Below are positions 31,867 to 43,954 of a stretch of 64,000 nucleotides of DNA, piece after piece (position 1 is the first letter of the stretch; the number at the start of each line of letters is the position of its first letter). The notes under the pieces are model-generated. The model had not been told where the DNA came from and made no database searches. It was given only the letters and a program-made list of their open reading frames with translations. The translations under genes were made by a program, and so were the position numbers. Source of the stretch: Aphanomyces cochlioides (lineage: Eukaryota > Oomycota > Saprolegniomycetes > Saprolegniales > Verrucalvaceae); contig JAHQRK010000029.1 of the NCBI GenBank assembly GCA_019828595.1, forward strand, positions 682,001-746,000, read 5' to 3'.

Positions 31867-33396
31867 TTAGTTGTTCGTTTGTTTTTCCTCTTCTCTGTCA
31901 TGGTCATGTTCATGTTCGTCTTCACGTGGGGCAAACAATCGAGCTGAAAGATCTTCCATGTCGCTATTGCCTTCATTGTTGGCTTGGACAAGCGTCCAGT
32001 ACATTTTTGCGAGCTCTTGGCGCATCAGCTTGAATCTAAGCTCATGATTTACAATTGCGACATAATGCTCAAAACTTACTTGGCTCCTTTAACGACGTGC
32101 GCGACATCGTAGTCGAGCTCAAATGGATCTTCAATCATCAATCGGGCATGGTATTTCCACTCGGATTTTTCAGCTTTACGCAAAGGTCTGCCCATTCGAA
32201 TAGACACCACTTGGGTGGCATAGTCAAATGCATCGAAGTAGCGGAAGAAACCTAAAGAATATAAAAATCTCTGCATTGTTGTCAAAGTGGCCTGTACCAA
32301 GCCACAATTCCGCAACAGATTGCGTATTCTGCGCCCCAAATTGTTGCAACCATGTCCATTGAATATCTTGGACCGGGTCAAAGAAATATGTCTCTACATC
32401 CATGCAGACAATCAAAATGCAAAGCTTTCGAAAGGGACTTTACCTCGATTTTGAAAGACCACCGACGGCAATCGACTCGATGCGCGGCGCTCCATCAAGG
32501 CACATGCAGGGTGGTCACATCCATTTTTACCACCACTGCTAATTCGAAGACATGGACATACAATTTCGCCTACAAAGTCCAGGGTTACAAATTTGCTGCC
32601 TCAGATCCCTTCAAACCTTGCCAAGTTGGCGGCAATGTTTGAAGCACAGGCAATACAGGTGGTTCCGTTCGCTATTCAAGCAGGAAATACTTAAATATTG
32701 TCAATGGAATCGATCGCCAATCGACACTTCGATCGGTTTTTACCTGCAAATAATGCAAGAGCATTATAATGTACCCATACGAACTGAGCGTGCCGTCGGC
32801 GGCGTTGTTAATCTTGCGTTGTTTTACCCAATTCTTCAAGACATACGCTAGGATTCGCACACGAGGATCTACAATAAACAGTCGAAGTTAAATCAATTCC
32901 ACGGCATTTCTTGCAAACCTGTCAATGCATACGTGCGAAGCAAGCGTGTATTTCGCAAAGCCAATGTATTTTCCACTAGAATTTTACAATTATCGATTTC
33001 AAGGTGACATTGAGCTGATTATACCACAAACATCGCATGATATCGAAGATTGGATGTCTCGAAACATGACAATTGGAATACGAGCTGATAGTCGCGCCGC
33101 ATCTAGACAAAGACTCGGCATATGAGAGGTTGTGATTTCGTACCAAGGTCATCAAATAAATCGCTCGGCAATTGCGTTACTAACATTTGGAGCAGCTTTT
33201 GCTTTTCAGAGGACGATTCCACAGGTGGCTGAACGACCAAACACATATCCATATCGCTCGACATGGAGCCGAAAAAATTGTTGGACGAACCAAATACATC
33301 CAATGCTAGATTTGGGACTGGTAATTGCTCCACGACGCCACGCACGCGTTCGTAAATAGCTTGACGCGTTGCGGCAAATTCAGATAAATTGGGCAT
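31867..33396 (-). CDS. Cid1-type terminal nucleotidyltransferase (TUTase / non-canonical poly(A) polymerase), nine exons
   Basis: Exons read from splice sites and frame: 33396-33144, 33102-33025, 32975-32919, 32868-32744, 32671-32589, 32535-32444, 32393-32298, 32251-32080, 32035-31867; introns are 41-72 bp; 374 residues. The nucleotidyltransferase domain has DVFGSSNNFFG (GS motif) and SDMDM (two catalytic Asp), the third being the Asp of SISCDVC after ARIPIVMF. The central domain has RVRILAYVLKNWVKQRKIN and GTLSSYGYIIMLLHYLQ. The PAP-associated domain has FFRYFDAFDY and LMIEDPFELDYDVAH. The C-terminus is His/Glu-rich. The enzyme adds U or A to RNA 3' ends; which base cannot be told. An upstream start is possible. 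Confidence 0.82.
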
Positions 33397-33512
33397 CAAT
33401 TGACGACTCTTTTCATCGATCCACGCATTCCATAAGGTTAAGAACAGGTTGGACCATTCAATCGAAGATTCAACTAAGAGGACAGACTGAGATTTCCATG
33501 GAGAGCAGGCAT

Positions 33513-34680
33513 TTATGTACGCAGAGGCTGAACTCCATTGAAATGCATGGCCCAAAAGCTTTGCTTGGCTTCAAATGATTCGAAGTATCGATCAAACACC
33601 TAAAGGAGACCCCTGAAATGATGTTTAGGTTAGTTTTCAAGACTCACGCCACAATATTCATCATGTTGAGCTGTAATAATTGCATGTTGCGTCGCAGGCT
33701 CCAGAATGCCCCATACATGTCCTAAATGTACCAAACTCAAATTTTGATGGGATTGTTAAAGTACGGTTGGCTTCAACAGTGTGCAAAAACGAGCGCAAAG
33801 CACCATGCAAGGCTTCTTGGTCTCTAAATAAACCACTTAGGCCGTAAATAGCGCTTTGAACTCACTCTGTCCAGCGAAGATCCAACAAACGATGCATCAG
33901 AGCGCTTAGTCTGGCGCCATGGTCCGTATAAACTGTCGGTACAGCTTCCAAGACCTAAAAATTCCCACAAAAATGAGCTTTCAAGGCTGAGGCACGGTTT
34001 ATACCCTGCCGTAGGATAAAATAGCTGTCACAATCGTCGAAACATCGTTTGTGTCCAGCTTTGCCTCCAAAGTATTGGAACATTCTTCCCAATAGCTACC
34101 AAGACCAAGTAAGTTAGTGAAAATCGGATTTCTCGAGAATGCGTACGGTAAATCGACTTGGACATGCAAAGACGCCGTCGGGAGCAGCAATACATCAGGT
34201 TCAAGCTCATCAAAGACGCGGAAATCAAATTCTCCAATGGTTTTCGGAGCTCGAACTTGAACACGCGAGAACACGGCACCACTTTGTTGGAGATGCAACG
34301 ACCGCAGAAAGATCGGACGCGTCTGATCTTTCAGCGACGATCGAAAGAGACCAAGAACTAGCGTTCGAGGCCATGGTGTCGCGCGTCGGCCGAATTGGAC
34401 ATGAACTTTGATCGGTTGATTCGGAAAGGTTAGCGACGACGGGGCAATAGTCACGCCTGGTTCCTATAACGAGCCATTAGATGCGTCAAAAAGCACAAAA
34501 TACATGATAAGATGGTTGGACAGCCGCTTGGAAGCGCTCGTCAAGTCTAGTAGAGAGGGATTGAGACGGAAGAGACTTCTCCGGAAGCAATACCGACGAT
34601 GCTGCATGTTGCGGTGCCAAAAAAACTATCAGAATTGATGCAAATATTGAGCTTTCCCTCTTTTTATTGACTAATGTCAT
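33513..34680 (-). CDS. Signal-peptide protein of unknown function, about six exons
   Basis: Exon 1 (34680-34504) begins MTLVNKKRESSIFASILIVFLAPQHAASS, a convincing signal peptide. A 40-bp intron leads to exon 2 (34463-34005), rich in predicted beta strands (VTIAPSSLTFPNQPIKVHVQFG...). Further in-frame exons start at 33954, at about 33830, at about 33720 and near 33600, separated by GTGAGT/GTAC...TTTAG introns. They give a helical C-terminal part (DHGARLSALMHRLLDLRW, FDRYFESFEAKQSFWAMHF) ending at TAA 33513-33515. About 320 residues in total. I do not recognise the family; a secreted or ER-luminal location is inferred from the signal peptide. Confidence 0.6.
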
Positions 34681-35519
34681 TAATTTTGACTGCTAATAGA
34701 CTGTCACAGTCCAAAAACTAAAGCCAGAATTTTACTAAAGTCAGGATATCAGTGTAATTTCTTTGTGGTGCAAACCAGACCTCAGCCTTTCTATTGTGTA
34801 TACTTTACGTCAAGTTGACGCATGTGCGTCCAGAAACAAGTAAAGTACAAGTAACTTTACCGTATAGTATATCGCAGTGTCAACTTTACCGTCCAGTTAT
34901 GGTAAATGAATCACTCCATGAGCCTGAAACCCGAGCACTTTATGACCAAATGCAATTCGATCTCGGCTACCGAGGAAGGATGCTCTGAATCAGCTGTAAA
35001 TTCGATTGCCACCAAGTTGCCAAGCTGCAATTACAATCGCGATTACTCGTATGTTCCCCTACAAACTGGTGGATTTTTTAATGCCAAATTCACTCAAGAG
35101 GCGTAAACATAGCCAACAACGACAAACGAAGTCCATCCCATTGAATCAATCATGCTGCCATCGCCAAGAGCACCAGCTTTCATGGAGATGGTGAGGATAA
35201 TCCCTTGTCCGACACAGCTCTGGAGATAAATCCAAGCTTCTTCAGTTGACGTAAAAAATGGACCAATTCTGACGTGCTGATTATTTCTGCTATCTCGACG
35301 ACACAGCACCGGTGATCCTGTTGATACGATCGCTTCGACAATAATTTGGCCCACTGCAAGCATAATTACGTCAAAGTACAAGTTGGTGACTGGTAGTTTA
35401 ATTGGACGAGAACGAACAGCTTGCATTACTTCATGTCGATGCGGTGATATTTACATGCTCGGTCAGTCTCAAATATCGCATTGGGCTCAATCAGCTTTGC
35501 TGGACGAAACAGCACAAGT
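34681..35519. other. Spacer with one unassigned minus-strand frame (35426-35094)
   Basis: A 110-codon frame contains hydrophobic stretches (LYFDVIMLAVGQIIVEAIV, WTSFVVVGYVYA) and could be an exon of an unidentified membrane protein, but it has no ATG-to-stop support and no recognised domain. The rest shows nothing. Confidence 0.25.
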
Positions 35520-37150
35520 CGATTAGCCATTTGATGACGAATTTTGCTTGCACATGATCCTCGATGATGCTGAAACTTTTGGTTGTCCATGTTTGTCGTC
35601 GCGTCACTCGGTGTGAATTGATTATTGTGAACAGTTCCAATAACTCTAGGGCAAAGACTCATTGGCAGCCAGAGATGGAAGGAAGCAAGCGTTGGAAGCA
35701 AGCAGTAGACGAAATGAGTGTCATGGCCGCGCTATCATTCTTGACCAATGTGGATCGAGCGTTGTCAACGTCGTAGGCACCACTAGGACGAATGGCCGCC
35801 GAGATATTCAAGCCCAATTTAATGAGAGAGCTCTCGTAGTGGTCGAGCATGGCTCGTAGTTGACACATGTGAACAATTTCTAGGCACGAAAACACGATTT
35901 GATTCATCGTGCTCGGAGAAAAGATGACAACGTGCATGAATCGACTGGGCATGCGACTCACGACGCCAAGAACCAAGCTGTTGTAGAATGTTCCGACGTG
36001 AAAAATAGCGAAAAACCACACAAGACTTGTCGAACCATTGTAGACACACACGACGTCGGGGTAAATGAGTGCCAAGATGGCGCCTGTCGTCCAAATAAAC
36101 ACTATGAGCTTCTGGCGTTCATAACCAGCAGCCAAGTCGTACGTCATGATGGGTTTGTGGGCCAGAAAACCCCGGAGACCTTGAATTGTCAGGTAAAAGT
36201 CTCCCGAAACAAACACAAACCCGACAAAGACAAAGAGCAATTGCAGCGTGACAAGTTCATACCGGTTTGCCACGTCATGGGTGAAATCCCAAGTCATAAC
36301 AGCTTTCTTGGACAGTCGACCGACGTGCCATCCAGACAGCAACATTGGATTTACTTGGAGATATCAAGCTCGACGGGATACGAATATGTGGAGACTTTGT
36401 AATGCTCCCCCAGAGGACGAAAGTGCTGGACGCCGTTGATCCCAGCAGAGTCGACGGTAACAGAGCCATTGGTTGCAATAAGCGTTTGATTGATATTAGC
36501 GATCAAAAGATCCGTCGAGCTGTCTGAATTGACGTGGATCAAACTCTCCGACATGGTTTTATCCGCGAAGACAGTCAACATATAGACACCTTCTTGGAAT
36601 TCGTCTCGGACGGTGGTTTCCAGCATGGCCATGCCAGCAATTTCCTGGGGTCCATTGGATGGTTGACATTGTGGCAATCCATCGTAACCAGCTAGAAACA
36701 ATAGCGCTGTTTGGTTGCTATTTGTCGGCTTTGTCTTAATACATGTCGTGACAGAGTACGGAATGTAGACATTGTTTTGCAAGTTCTAGTACGATACCAG
36801 TCCACGCCATAACCATTGTAATGCCAAACGTTGTCCGATAGCAGTCCAAGCAGGCGCTGTAGCTGTAGCAAATTCAACAGCCGAGAAGATTCGAGTCATG
36901 AATCCATTGCTGTTGATTCGACAGCTTTGACCATGGGCTGATATCGACTTGCAATCTATAGCGATGTCATTCAGGATAATTTCGCGGTGGAAAAAGCCAA
37001 TTGCGTCGACCACGACGATGGTAGAGCTCAAGACAACGACAATTGCACGTGCGTTGATATTGAAAACGATGCGACCGAGATCTTTCGTCCGCTTGGCTCG
37101 ATTCCAAACTTGAGATGGCAGCCGCTGATTTGAACGACCCCAACAACCCG
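35520..37150 (-). pseudogene. 6-TM family copy E, multiply broken
   Basis: Starts MRVVGV at about 37150, but the N-terminal part is frameshifted until SSTIVVVDAIGFFHRE (TM1). The external domain is split near 36785 and again at a TAA (36351) after VELDIS. TM2-TM6 are open from 36345 to 35659. A deletion then removes the start of the cytosolic tail, including the KIGNK motif, and the end HHRGSCA runs past the usual stop. It faces copy F head to head across about 830 bp. Confidence 0.8.
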
Positions 37151-37981
37151 CATGCTCTTTGCTTGTCTTTGAAGCTATGGCGTTGAAAAATGTGGCGGCT
37201 CAAGAATAGCCTCTGTCTGAAGCTGAAACTGCTTCGAGATGGAAAAGGCTGGCGAGGAATTGAGTTTGATTTTGTGGCCAGGAGGGGGGCAGTCTCTTCG
37301 ACTTGGACGACAGTGGGCAGTAAATCCACAGAGGCCAAATTGAGTCGTCTGCAAGGTGACGACACAGTGTGGAGAGAAGACTAGATAGACACGCTCTTCC
37401 ACCAAGCCTGTCTTGAACAGAGGTTGATGGCTGACACGATGAGACCACCTTGGCATTTTCAATCAACATAGTTTCGCTCGAGATTTTCCAGGGAAGAAGA
37501 GAATCATCCGCGTAGGAAAACAATATTCCGCAAAAAAGTTAACAGACCAGTGGAAAGACCAAGTTTCAACTACGAATATGTCTCTGATCGGTCACAATTT
37601 TGTCCACGAAGTCAGATCGAATGACACTTGCGCTGCGTGCGATTTCTCGAGAGGTTCAATTAGATCGATTTCCTCCAAAGCCAACAGGTCGGATGGAGAT
37701 TCGCTTGCTTCAAGAGCTAAAGTCTGACAAAATAACGCCTGAGAATGGAATCAAAGTCATATAATCTCGAATAATCTCTTCCTACTCGCCACGATCTTAC
37801 ATCAATATGAAGTTGGGGTTGGAATTCTAGTAGTGCGATGATTAGACCCGTCGTTATTTGTCAAGAAGCTTTGCTTGAAACTCTACGAGAGAGAAAGCGA
37901 GTATAAGCTTCCAACCACTGTCGTACGGCTGCGAGAGTTCGTTTCAAAGATGGTTTCCATCGTGCGTTTTATTTTTGAACT
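37151..37981. other. Divergent spacer between copies E and F
   Basis: This stretch would hold the promoters of both copies. Open frames here (for example minus 37523-37200) have no recognisable domain. Confidence 0.4.
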
Positions 37982-39655
37982 ATGCTGGTGTCGCTCTTTC
38001 GCCAGAGCACCAAGAACATGCGCATCGTCGCAGTTGTGCCCAGTCAAGCAAGGCATAAATGGTCAGACGAAGCTTTGAGTCGAGCCAAGCGATCAAAAGC
38101 GCTCGGACGCATTGTAATCAACCTGAGCATGTGCGCGATTATTGTCTTCTTGAGCTCTGTGATGTTTGTTGTTGACGCAATTGGGTTCTTCCACCGTCAA
38201 ACTATCCTCGACGACTTGACCATGGACGCCCAGTCGATGAAACCATACGCCCAAAGCTGTCGAATGAATGACAATGGGGTTATACTCAGGACTTGTGTGT
38301 CTATGGAAGTCGCAACGACAAAAATGAATCTGCTTGGACTGCTATCGGACAACAACTCGCTGTTCAATGGCAAGCAATATCGTCGTCGCCGTACTTTGTC
38401 ACGACATGTATCAAGAACAAACCGACTAGTAGCAACCACACGGCGCTTGTCTTTCTTGCTGGCTACGATCTCTTTCCACAGTGTCAACCATCCAATGGAC
38501 AACAGGAAATTGCAGGGATGGCGATGCTGGAAACCACCGTCCGAGATGAATTTCAAGATGGTGCCTACATGTTGACAGTCTTTGCGGATAAAACGATGTC
38601 GGAGAGTTTGATCCACGTCAATTCAGACGGCTCGACGGATCTTTTGATCGCCAATATCAATCAAACACTGATTGCAATCGATGGCTCTGTTACCGTCGAC
38701 ACTGTTGGAATTAATGGCGTCCAATCTACTGTTCCTCTTGGGGAATTCTTCAACGTATCAACTTATTCATATCCCGTGGTGCTCGACATCACCAGCCAAG
38801 TTAATTCAACGCGTCTAGATGGGTGGAACGTCGGCCGAAAGTCCAAGAAAGCTGTTATCATGACCTGGGATCAGGGCCATCATGTGGAGAATCGCCATCT
38901 CCTGGTAACGTTCCAAGTGTATTTCTCGGCAAGGGCTCGTTGTTAATTTCAGGCGACATGTACTTGACGGTGCGAGGCCTGAAACGCCTTTTGGCCAAGA
39001 AACCTGTCATGACATTTGATCTAGCTGCTGGGTTAGATCGCCGCAAACTTGTCATGTTTTGGCTGTCTAGTCTATTTGTAAACCTTGTCTGCCCCGACGT
39101 GGTGTGGATCTCACGACGTCTCCTATCTGGGCGTTGGTAGCTCTGCTTCTTGGCGCTTATTATCTCTGCTGGTTTATACTTTCTCATGGATTGTTGACAT
39201 GTATTCCCAGTCCATTTGCGTATGTTGTGCCCATGTCAGCCAGTTTTATGAATCACGCCGTCCATGCTGTGTTGGAAGTCGTCTATTTTATTCAGCTTCC
39301 TGTCATCTTGGACCATTACCGCAACGCTCCTTTGGCTCTGGTATTGAATGTCTCGGGGGAATTTTATGTTCTAGTGGCGTGTATGCCAATGATGGCAGAA
39401 TTGAATCAGCTCATAGTTTACTCTTTCCATCTGGGCTCGTGGTCATGGCCTCTTGCATCTTGCTCGCGATGACGATTGCAATGGTTCGCTTGAAATTTAG
39501 CCATGGCACGTACATTTGCTAAACCTTGACTGGACGAAATTCATCAGCCATTGTGGTCATCCCCACTGGATCTCAGCACTTCCCCTCCATCGAGCAAGGA
39601 TGATCAAAATCGGAAACAAATTATACTGCAAGCCAAGTTGTCAAGTAACCGACAA
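37982..39655 (+). pseudogene. 6-TM family copy F, frameshifted and 3'-truncated
   Basis: The N-terminus is complete: MLVSLFRQSTKN-MRIVAVVPSQ, TM1 and the start of the external domain. Frameshifts occur at about 38320, 38925 and 39100, with a stop near 39520. The external domain (38330-38820) is open and carries QQEIAGMAMLETTVRDEF and HVNSDGSTDLL. The tail breaks off after the CKPS motif near 39650, where unrelated sequence begins. Its N-terminus and external domain are closest to those of copy G, directly downstream on the same strand. Confidence 0.8.
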
Positions 39656-40319
39656 GTCGTATTGAAATCGCAAATTTGCCCATCATCGAGGGATATGCGC
39701 CAATTGACCGAAGTGTGATTGCTGTGCTATCTTTGAATTTTGATTGCGATGGGCCCAACCTGGTAAAATATGCAAATTTGTCGGTAGCAGTACCGACGAA
39801 CACACTTCACGCATGCAATTGATGCGTGCAGTAGTCCTAATGATATGAGAGACTTGGCTAATAAGCCCGCTGAATGCGAAATAGGCATAGTCTGGATTTT
39901 ATAACGAGCTGAATTAAAAGACTGAAACTTTTCGTCTCACCAAGGCGAACGACAAAAGTAGTTGTACCAAGAAGATGATTAATCTCAAGTTCTTCTTCCT
40001 CAATGGAGAAGACTTCGAATTTCATGAAGCAAGACGAGGCAAAATACGATCAAATAAGTCTGCGGACACTGCACTTGGTTTGAGACGTTTCCAGCGATTT
40101 TGATTCGACTGCTTGCTATCGACAGGTTTCGTTGATTTACCCACAAGACAACATAGAGCTGACAACTGATCCTATCCTTTGATATCGTAGTCGTCCGCTC
40201 CTTATCTTGTTGATGTAATGAAGATGCTCACGATTACAGTGTTCCGGAGGAATGAGCCCTACCATATCTCCAATTTCGCTGATGTGAAAACCAACGGCGC
40301 TATTTTTATCTATCTAAAC
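39656..40319. other. Spacer, upstream region of copy G
   Basis: No supported gene. TTTTTATCTAT lies 13 bases before the copy G start; a similar TTTTATCTAT precedes the intact copy at 55585-57555, so it may be a shared promoter or initiator element. Confidence 0.35.
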
Positions 40320-42290
40320 ATGCTGGCAGCCTTCACTGCCGAGACAGACACGAGTATGCGAGTTGTTGCTGTTGTCCCAGGCCAAACACATCACAAACAC
40401 CACCGCGAGGCTTGGACTCCTGCCAAACGGACCAAAGCTCTGCTGCGTATTATAGTCAATCTCAACACATGCACTTCAGTCTTTCTCATCAGCTGCATCG
40501 TCGCCACCATGGATGTTGTCGGATTCTTCTACCGCCGATCAATCATCAACGATCTCGGACAAGATACTTTGTCGATGGCATCATATGGTCAAAGCTGTCA
40601 ATTAGATACCCATGGATTTATGCCAGCAACTTGTTCAACCTTGGAAATCGAGACAACTACTTCAGAGCCAGCTTGGGCGGCAATTGGACGAACACTTGCT
40701 TTACAATGGCAACCATCATCTTCACTGTCGTCGTACTTTGTCACGACGTGCATCAAAACCAAGCCAACTAACAGTGGCCAAATTGCAATGATTTTTCTAG
40801 GTGGCTACGATCGCTTTCCACAGTGTCAGCCATCCACTGGACCTCAAGAAATTGCTGGTATGGCCATGGTGGAAACCACAATCCGAGATGAATTTCCCAG
40901 TGGCGCTTTCCTATTGACTATCTTTGCCGATCAAACGACGATGGAGAGCCAAGTCCATGTCAATTCTGACCGTTCGACGGATCGATTGATTGCCAAGATC
41001 AATCAAATGCTCATAGCAACCAATGGCTCAGTAACTGTTGACAGCATTGGAATCAATTCAAAGCAGTACTCCACTCCCCTTGGTGAACTCTTCAAAGTGT
41101 CGACGTACTCGTATCCAGTTGTGCTCGATATCACAAATCAAATCAACCCTTCAGCTCTGGCTGGGTGGAACGTTGGTCGACAATCTAAAAAGGCCGTCAT
41201 GATGACGTGGGATTATGCCCACGAAGTGTCCAACCGAAATTTATTGGTCACTCTCCAGCTTGGCAGTCTTGCGACGGGGTCCATCCTTATTTCTGGTGAT
41301 TATTATCTCACGATCCAAGGCCTACGAGGTTTTCTTGCTCATAAACCCGTCATGACGTTTGATCTGGCTGCTGGATTAGAGCGACGGAAGATCGTCCTTC
41401 TCTTTTGGGTCTCCTGTGGCGTAATGTTGCTAGTGTATCCCGACATCGTTTGCATGACCTATGGATCTACGACTCTTCTTTGGGTTATAATATGCCTCCC
41501 AGTTGGAGCGTTCTATCTCTGCTGTTTTTTTCTCTGTCTTGGCTTGGTCACATGTATGCCCAGTCCATTTACTCACGTAATAACCATTTCCAGCAATTTT
41601 ATGATTCACATGCTCTACGTTGTGCTGGAAGTCGTCTATATGATCCAGCTTCCAGACGTCCTAGACCACTATCGCAGTGCACCAATGGCTCTATCACTGA
41701 ATATTTCTGGTGTTTTGCGTCCAAGTGGAGCATATGCAAATGGTGGCAAGGTCGACTCGGCTTTAGAACTGCTTGTACCATCAGGTCTAGCGTCCGTGGC
41801 TGCGTGTATGGTGCTATCTATCCTCCTGTCTACCTTTCGCTTAAAGCGTAGCCATGGAACGTACCTTTTGAATTTGGAATGGACACGTTCCAACAACTTT
41901 ATCACCAAATGCGGTTCTCCAAGTTGGATCTCGGGACTGCCGCTGCACCGAGCACAAATGATTAAAATTGGCAACAAGCTGTATTGCAAACCTAGCGGTC
42001 AAGTCACGCTTGGGTACGCCACCATTGCAACGCACCGCGAGGAATTTCAAGGGAGTGACGCCACAACTACAAAATCGAGTACAATTCGAGCCGACGTTGA
42101 AGAGAACGAGCTCACGCTTGTGTCTGTGTATAAATTGCTTGCCATCCTGTGTTCTATCCACATGAAGATTCCTCGAATACTACGTCCGACGATCTTTGGG
42201 TCTGTCAAGAAGTACGAATTCAAACCTGACGAGGCAAATCTCATTCATACCCACGAATTTGTACACCATCGAGGTACATGCGTGAATTAA
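40320..42290 (+). CDS. 6-TM family copy G, intact, 656 residues
   Basis: The ATG at 40320 was chosen because it gives MLAAFTAETDTS-MRVVAVVPGQ, aligning with other intact copies and giving the identical length of 656. A longer frame extends to 40218. Layout: basic cytosolic N-terminus (1-42), TM1 (about 43-68), external domain with Cys pairs and the GPQEIAGMAMVETTIRDEF core, TM2 (about 303-325), a basic loop RGFLAHKPVMTFDLAAGLERRK, TM3-TM6, then a cytosolic tail with WISGLPL and MIKIGNKLYCKPS, ending HHRGTCVN. Differences from paralogs include DRSTDRL for DGSTDLL and NQMLIATNGS, which loses one sequon. No enzyme motif is visible; function unknown. Confidence 0.9.
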   Translation: MLAAFTAETDTSMRVVAVVPGQTHHKHHREAWTPAKRTKALLRIIVNLNTCTSVFLISCIVATMDVVGFFYRRSIINDLGQDTLSMASYGQSCQLDTHGFMPATCSTLEIETTTSEPAWAAIGRTLALQWQPSSSLSSYFVTTCIKTKPTNSGQIAMIFLGGYDRFPQCQPSTGPQEIAGMAMVETTIRDEFPSGAFLLTIFADQTTMESQVHVNSDRSTDRLIAKINQMLIATNGSVTVDSIGINSKQYSTPLGELFKVSTYSYPVVLDITNQINPSALAGWNVGRQSKKAVMMTWDYAHEVSNRNLLVTLQLGSLATGSILISGDYYLTIQGLRGFLAHKPVMTFDLAAGLERRKIVLLFWVSCGVMLLVYPDIVCMTYGSTTLLWVIICLPVGAFYLCCFFLCLGLVTCMPSPFTHVITISSNFMIHMLYVVLEVVYMIQLPDVLDHYRSAPMALSLNISGVLRPSGAYANGGKVDSALELLVPSGLASVAACMVLSILLSTFRLKRSHGTYLLNLEWTRSNNFITKCGSPSWISGLPLHRAQMIKIGNKLYCKPSGQVTLGYATIATHREEFQGSDATTTKSSTIRADVEENELTLVSVYKLLAILCSIHMKIPRILRPTIFGSVKKYEFKPDEANLIHTHEFVHHRGTCVN

Positions 42291-42514
42291 TAGTACAATT
42301 ATACTCGTCACTCCTGCCCGAAGTCGACCATTCTGATGTTTCCACATGTCGAACGAACGGTTTGTTCAGTTAGATTGGCATGAGATGTTTTCCCTGCCCT
42401 TTAGAGCATCCCCAACGGTGAAACGGTATTCAGGACGGCAAATCTTTCGTTTACCGCGATGGTAAACTATTTTTGGGCAACCCCAACAGTTAGACTGTAA
42501 AACGGTAAATACAT

Positions 42515-42697
42515 ATGGATGCTTGGCGTGCAAAGTTGGCTCAAGACATCGCAGCGTGGAGCGATGAGGATGAAGTTATGTCTATGTGTGATGAACACGG
42601 TGACCGTCGTCCTGGCGGCTCGGTCGTTGGGCGCAAGTCTGTGCTCCGAGATAGAGCAGCGGCTCATGAACGTCTGTACAACGACTATTTCTCATGA
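42515..42697 (+). pseudogene. Harbinger transposase, first 60 codons only
   Basis: MDAWRAKLAQDI...VVGRKSVLRDRAAAHERLYNDYFS resembles the N-terminus of plant-type PIF/Harbinger transposases, where a similar [RK]DR.AA..RL..DYF block precedes FRRRFRM. The frame stops at TGA 42695-42697, where the internal deletion joins it to the opposite gene. The catalytic domain is absent. Confidence 0.6.
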
Positions 42698-42831
42698 TCC
42701 ATGATACGCATCCAAAATTGGTCATTCTTTTGACCTGATCCCTTCATGTTGTCCTCAGCAATATTAATCCATGATCTTGCAAGCTGGCAGTCTTCTTCCT
42801 GTGTGAAATTGGAGCCGCGGGTTGGAGCCAT
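42685..42831 (-). pseudogene. Harbinger SANT/Myb-like protein, first 48 codons only
   Basis: The minus-strand ATG at 42831 opens MAPTRGSNFTQEEDCQLARSWINIAEDN, then QKNDQFWMRI, the typical start of the Harbinger SANT/Myb-like accessory protein. It ends at TAG 42685, overlapping the truncated transposase frame by 13 bp on the opposite strand. The overlap marks the deletion joint. Confidence 0.65.
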
Positions 42832-43070
42832 GACACGAGAGACGCTTTGGACAAGAAGATTAGGGTTGTGTGCTGTGTTTTAATTGGTGGATTGATTATA
42901 CTTCGATTTGTATAGTATACAAAAACTACATCAAATACCGTCGCTGAAGGTGGTGCGGCAAATTGCCGTTCGACTGGGAAAATACAGTATACCGCCTCTG
43001 GTATTATACCGTCCCCCGTTGGGGATGCCCAAACGCCAAATTTCGAGCCAAAAACGGTAAAATACCGTAG

Positions 43071-43954
43071 AGTTTGTAACTTATGTTGTCTGAATCGGAT
43101 GATAACCAGACAGTCGTCGTTCATTTGGTTGATGTTCAAGAGTTGATTCAGCCCCGTCATCGTATGATCTGGTGTATAGAACCAGACTCAAAGTAGTTTG
43201 TTTACTGGAGTGTGCATCTAATTACATTAAAATTTGCTTACTCAGAGCTTTCGTTTGCTGATTACATTGCGTAATGTGAGGCAAATGTGTTGTCGTCGAT
43301 CGATACAAACTCCACGACGCAACACGACCAAGTTTTCATTGACCATCCATTGATTGACAGGCATTCAGAGTGTATTATCAGGTGCAATGCTCAAAATATC
43401 GATTCCTAATACTAAGAGCTTGACGCAGACTATCAAGGTGGCAAGTCGTGAGGAGACCAGCGTTGATTTATCAATAATTGGAGATGCCTTTGGCATCCAT
43501 GAGTGCGAAGGGTGCACCAGTTATCATGCTGCAAAACGTCCATTAGGGTTCAGCTGACGGGGGGCGCCAATTAGTCGACCTTGGCTTCGTTAAAGTATGT
43601 TTACCGCCAGTAGCATGTAGCGACAGTGAAGGCACCAGGGCAAACTTGACTACTTTGGAATATACAACGAACAGTACATCCGACGAGTCAAGTTTCGCAC
43701 AAGGCTGAAGATGTTCTAGAGACGACAAGTTACTTCCGTTCGGTCTGTTGTAAACTGAGACATAGCTGCATGGACTATGATCCAAAGATATGATTGTATT
43801 GTATCATTGCTTGATGGAATTAATTGTTTCGCACTGTAAATAACCAAGCACGACTCCATTTTCACACGTTCTATGTGTTCATGGCTCATCCTTCTCACCA
43901 TCCTTCTCACCATCCTGACGTATTCTATATATATTTGTTGCTAACGCCTCAATC
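43071..43954. other. Spacer upstream of copy I
   Basis: No supported gene. The hexamer-rich CCTTCTCACCAT occurs twice in tandem at 43888-43912. Confidence 0.4.

Larger units (their letters stand above)
42404..43070. mobile_element. PIF/Harbinger deletion derivative
   Basis: The left end GAGCATCCCCAACGG follows TTA (42401-42403); a related GGGCAACCCCAACAG lies 70 bp inside. On the right CCGTTGGGGATGCCC (43016-43030) is the inner repeat; the outermost right 20 bp and the second TTA appear lost near 43070. The body keeps the start of both Harbinger genes pointing at each other, with the middle deleted. Confidence 0.7.

Noticed and set aside
35094..35426. 110-codon hydrophobic frame as a gene
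   Set aside because: No ATG start in the right place, no domain, no convincing splice partners; kept only as a note in the spacer entry.
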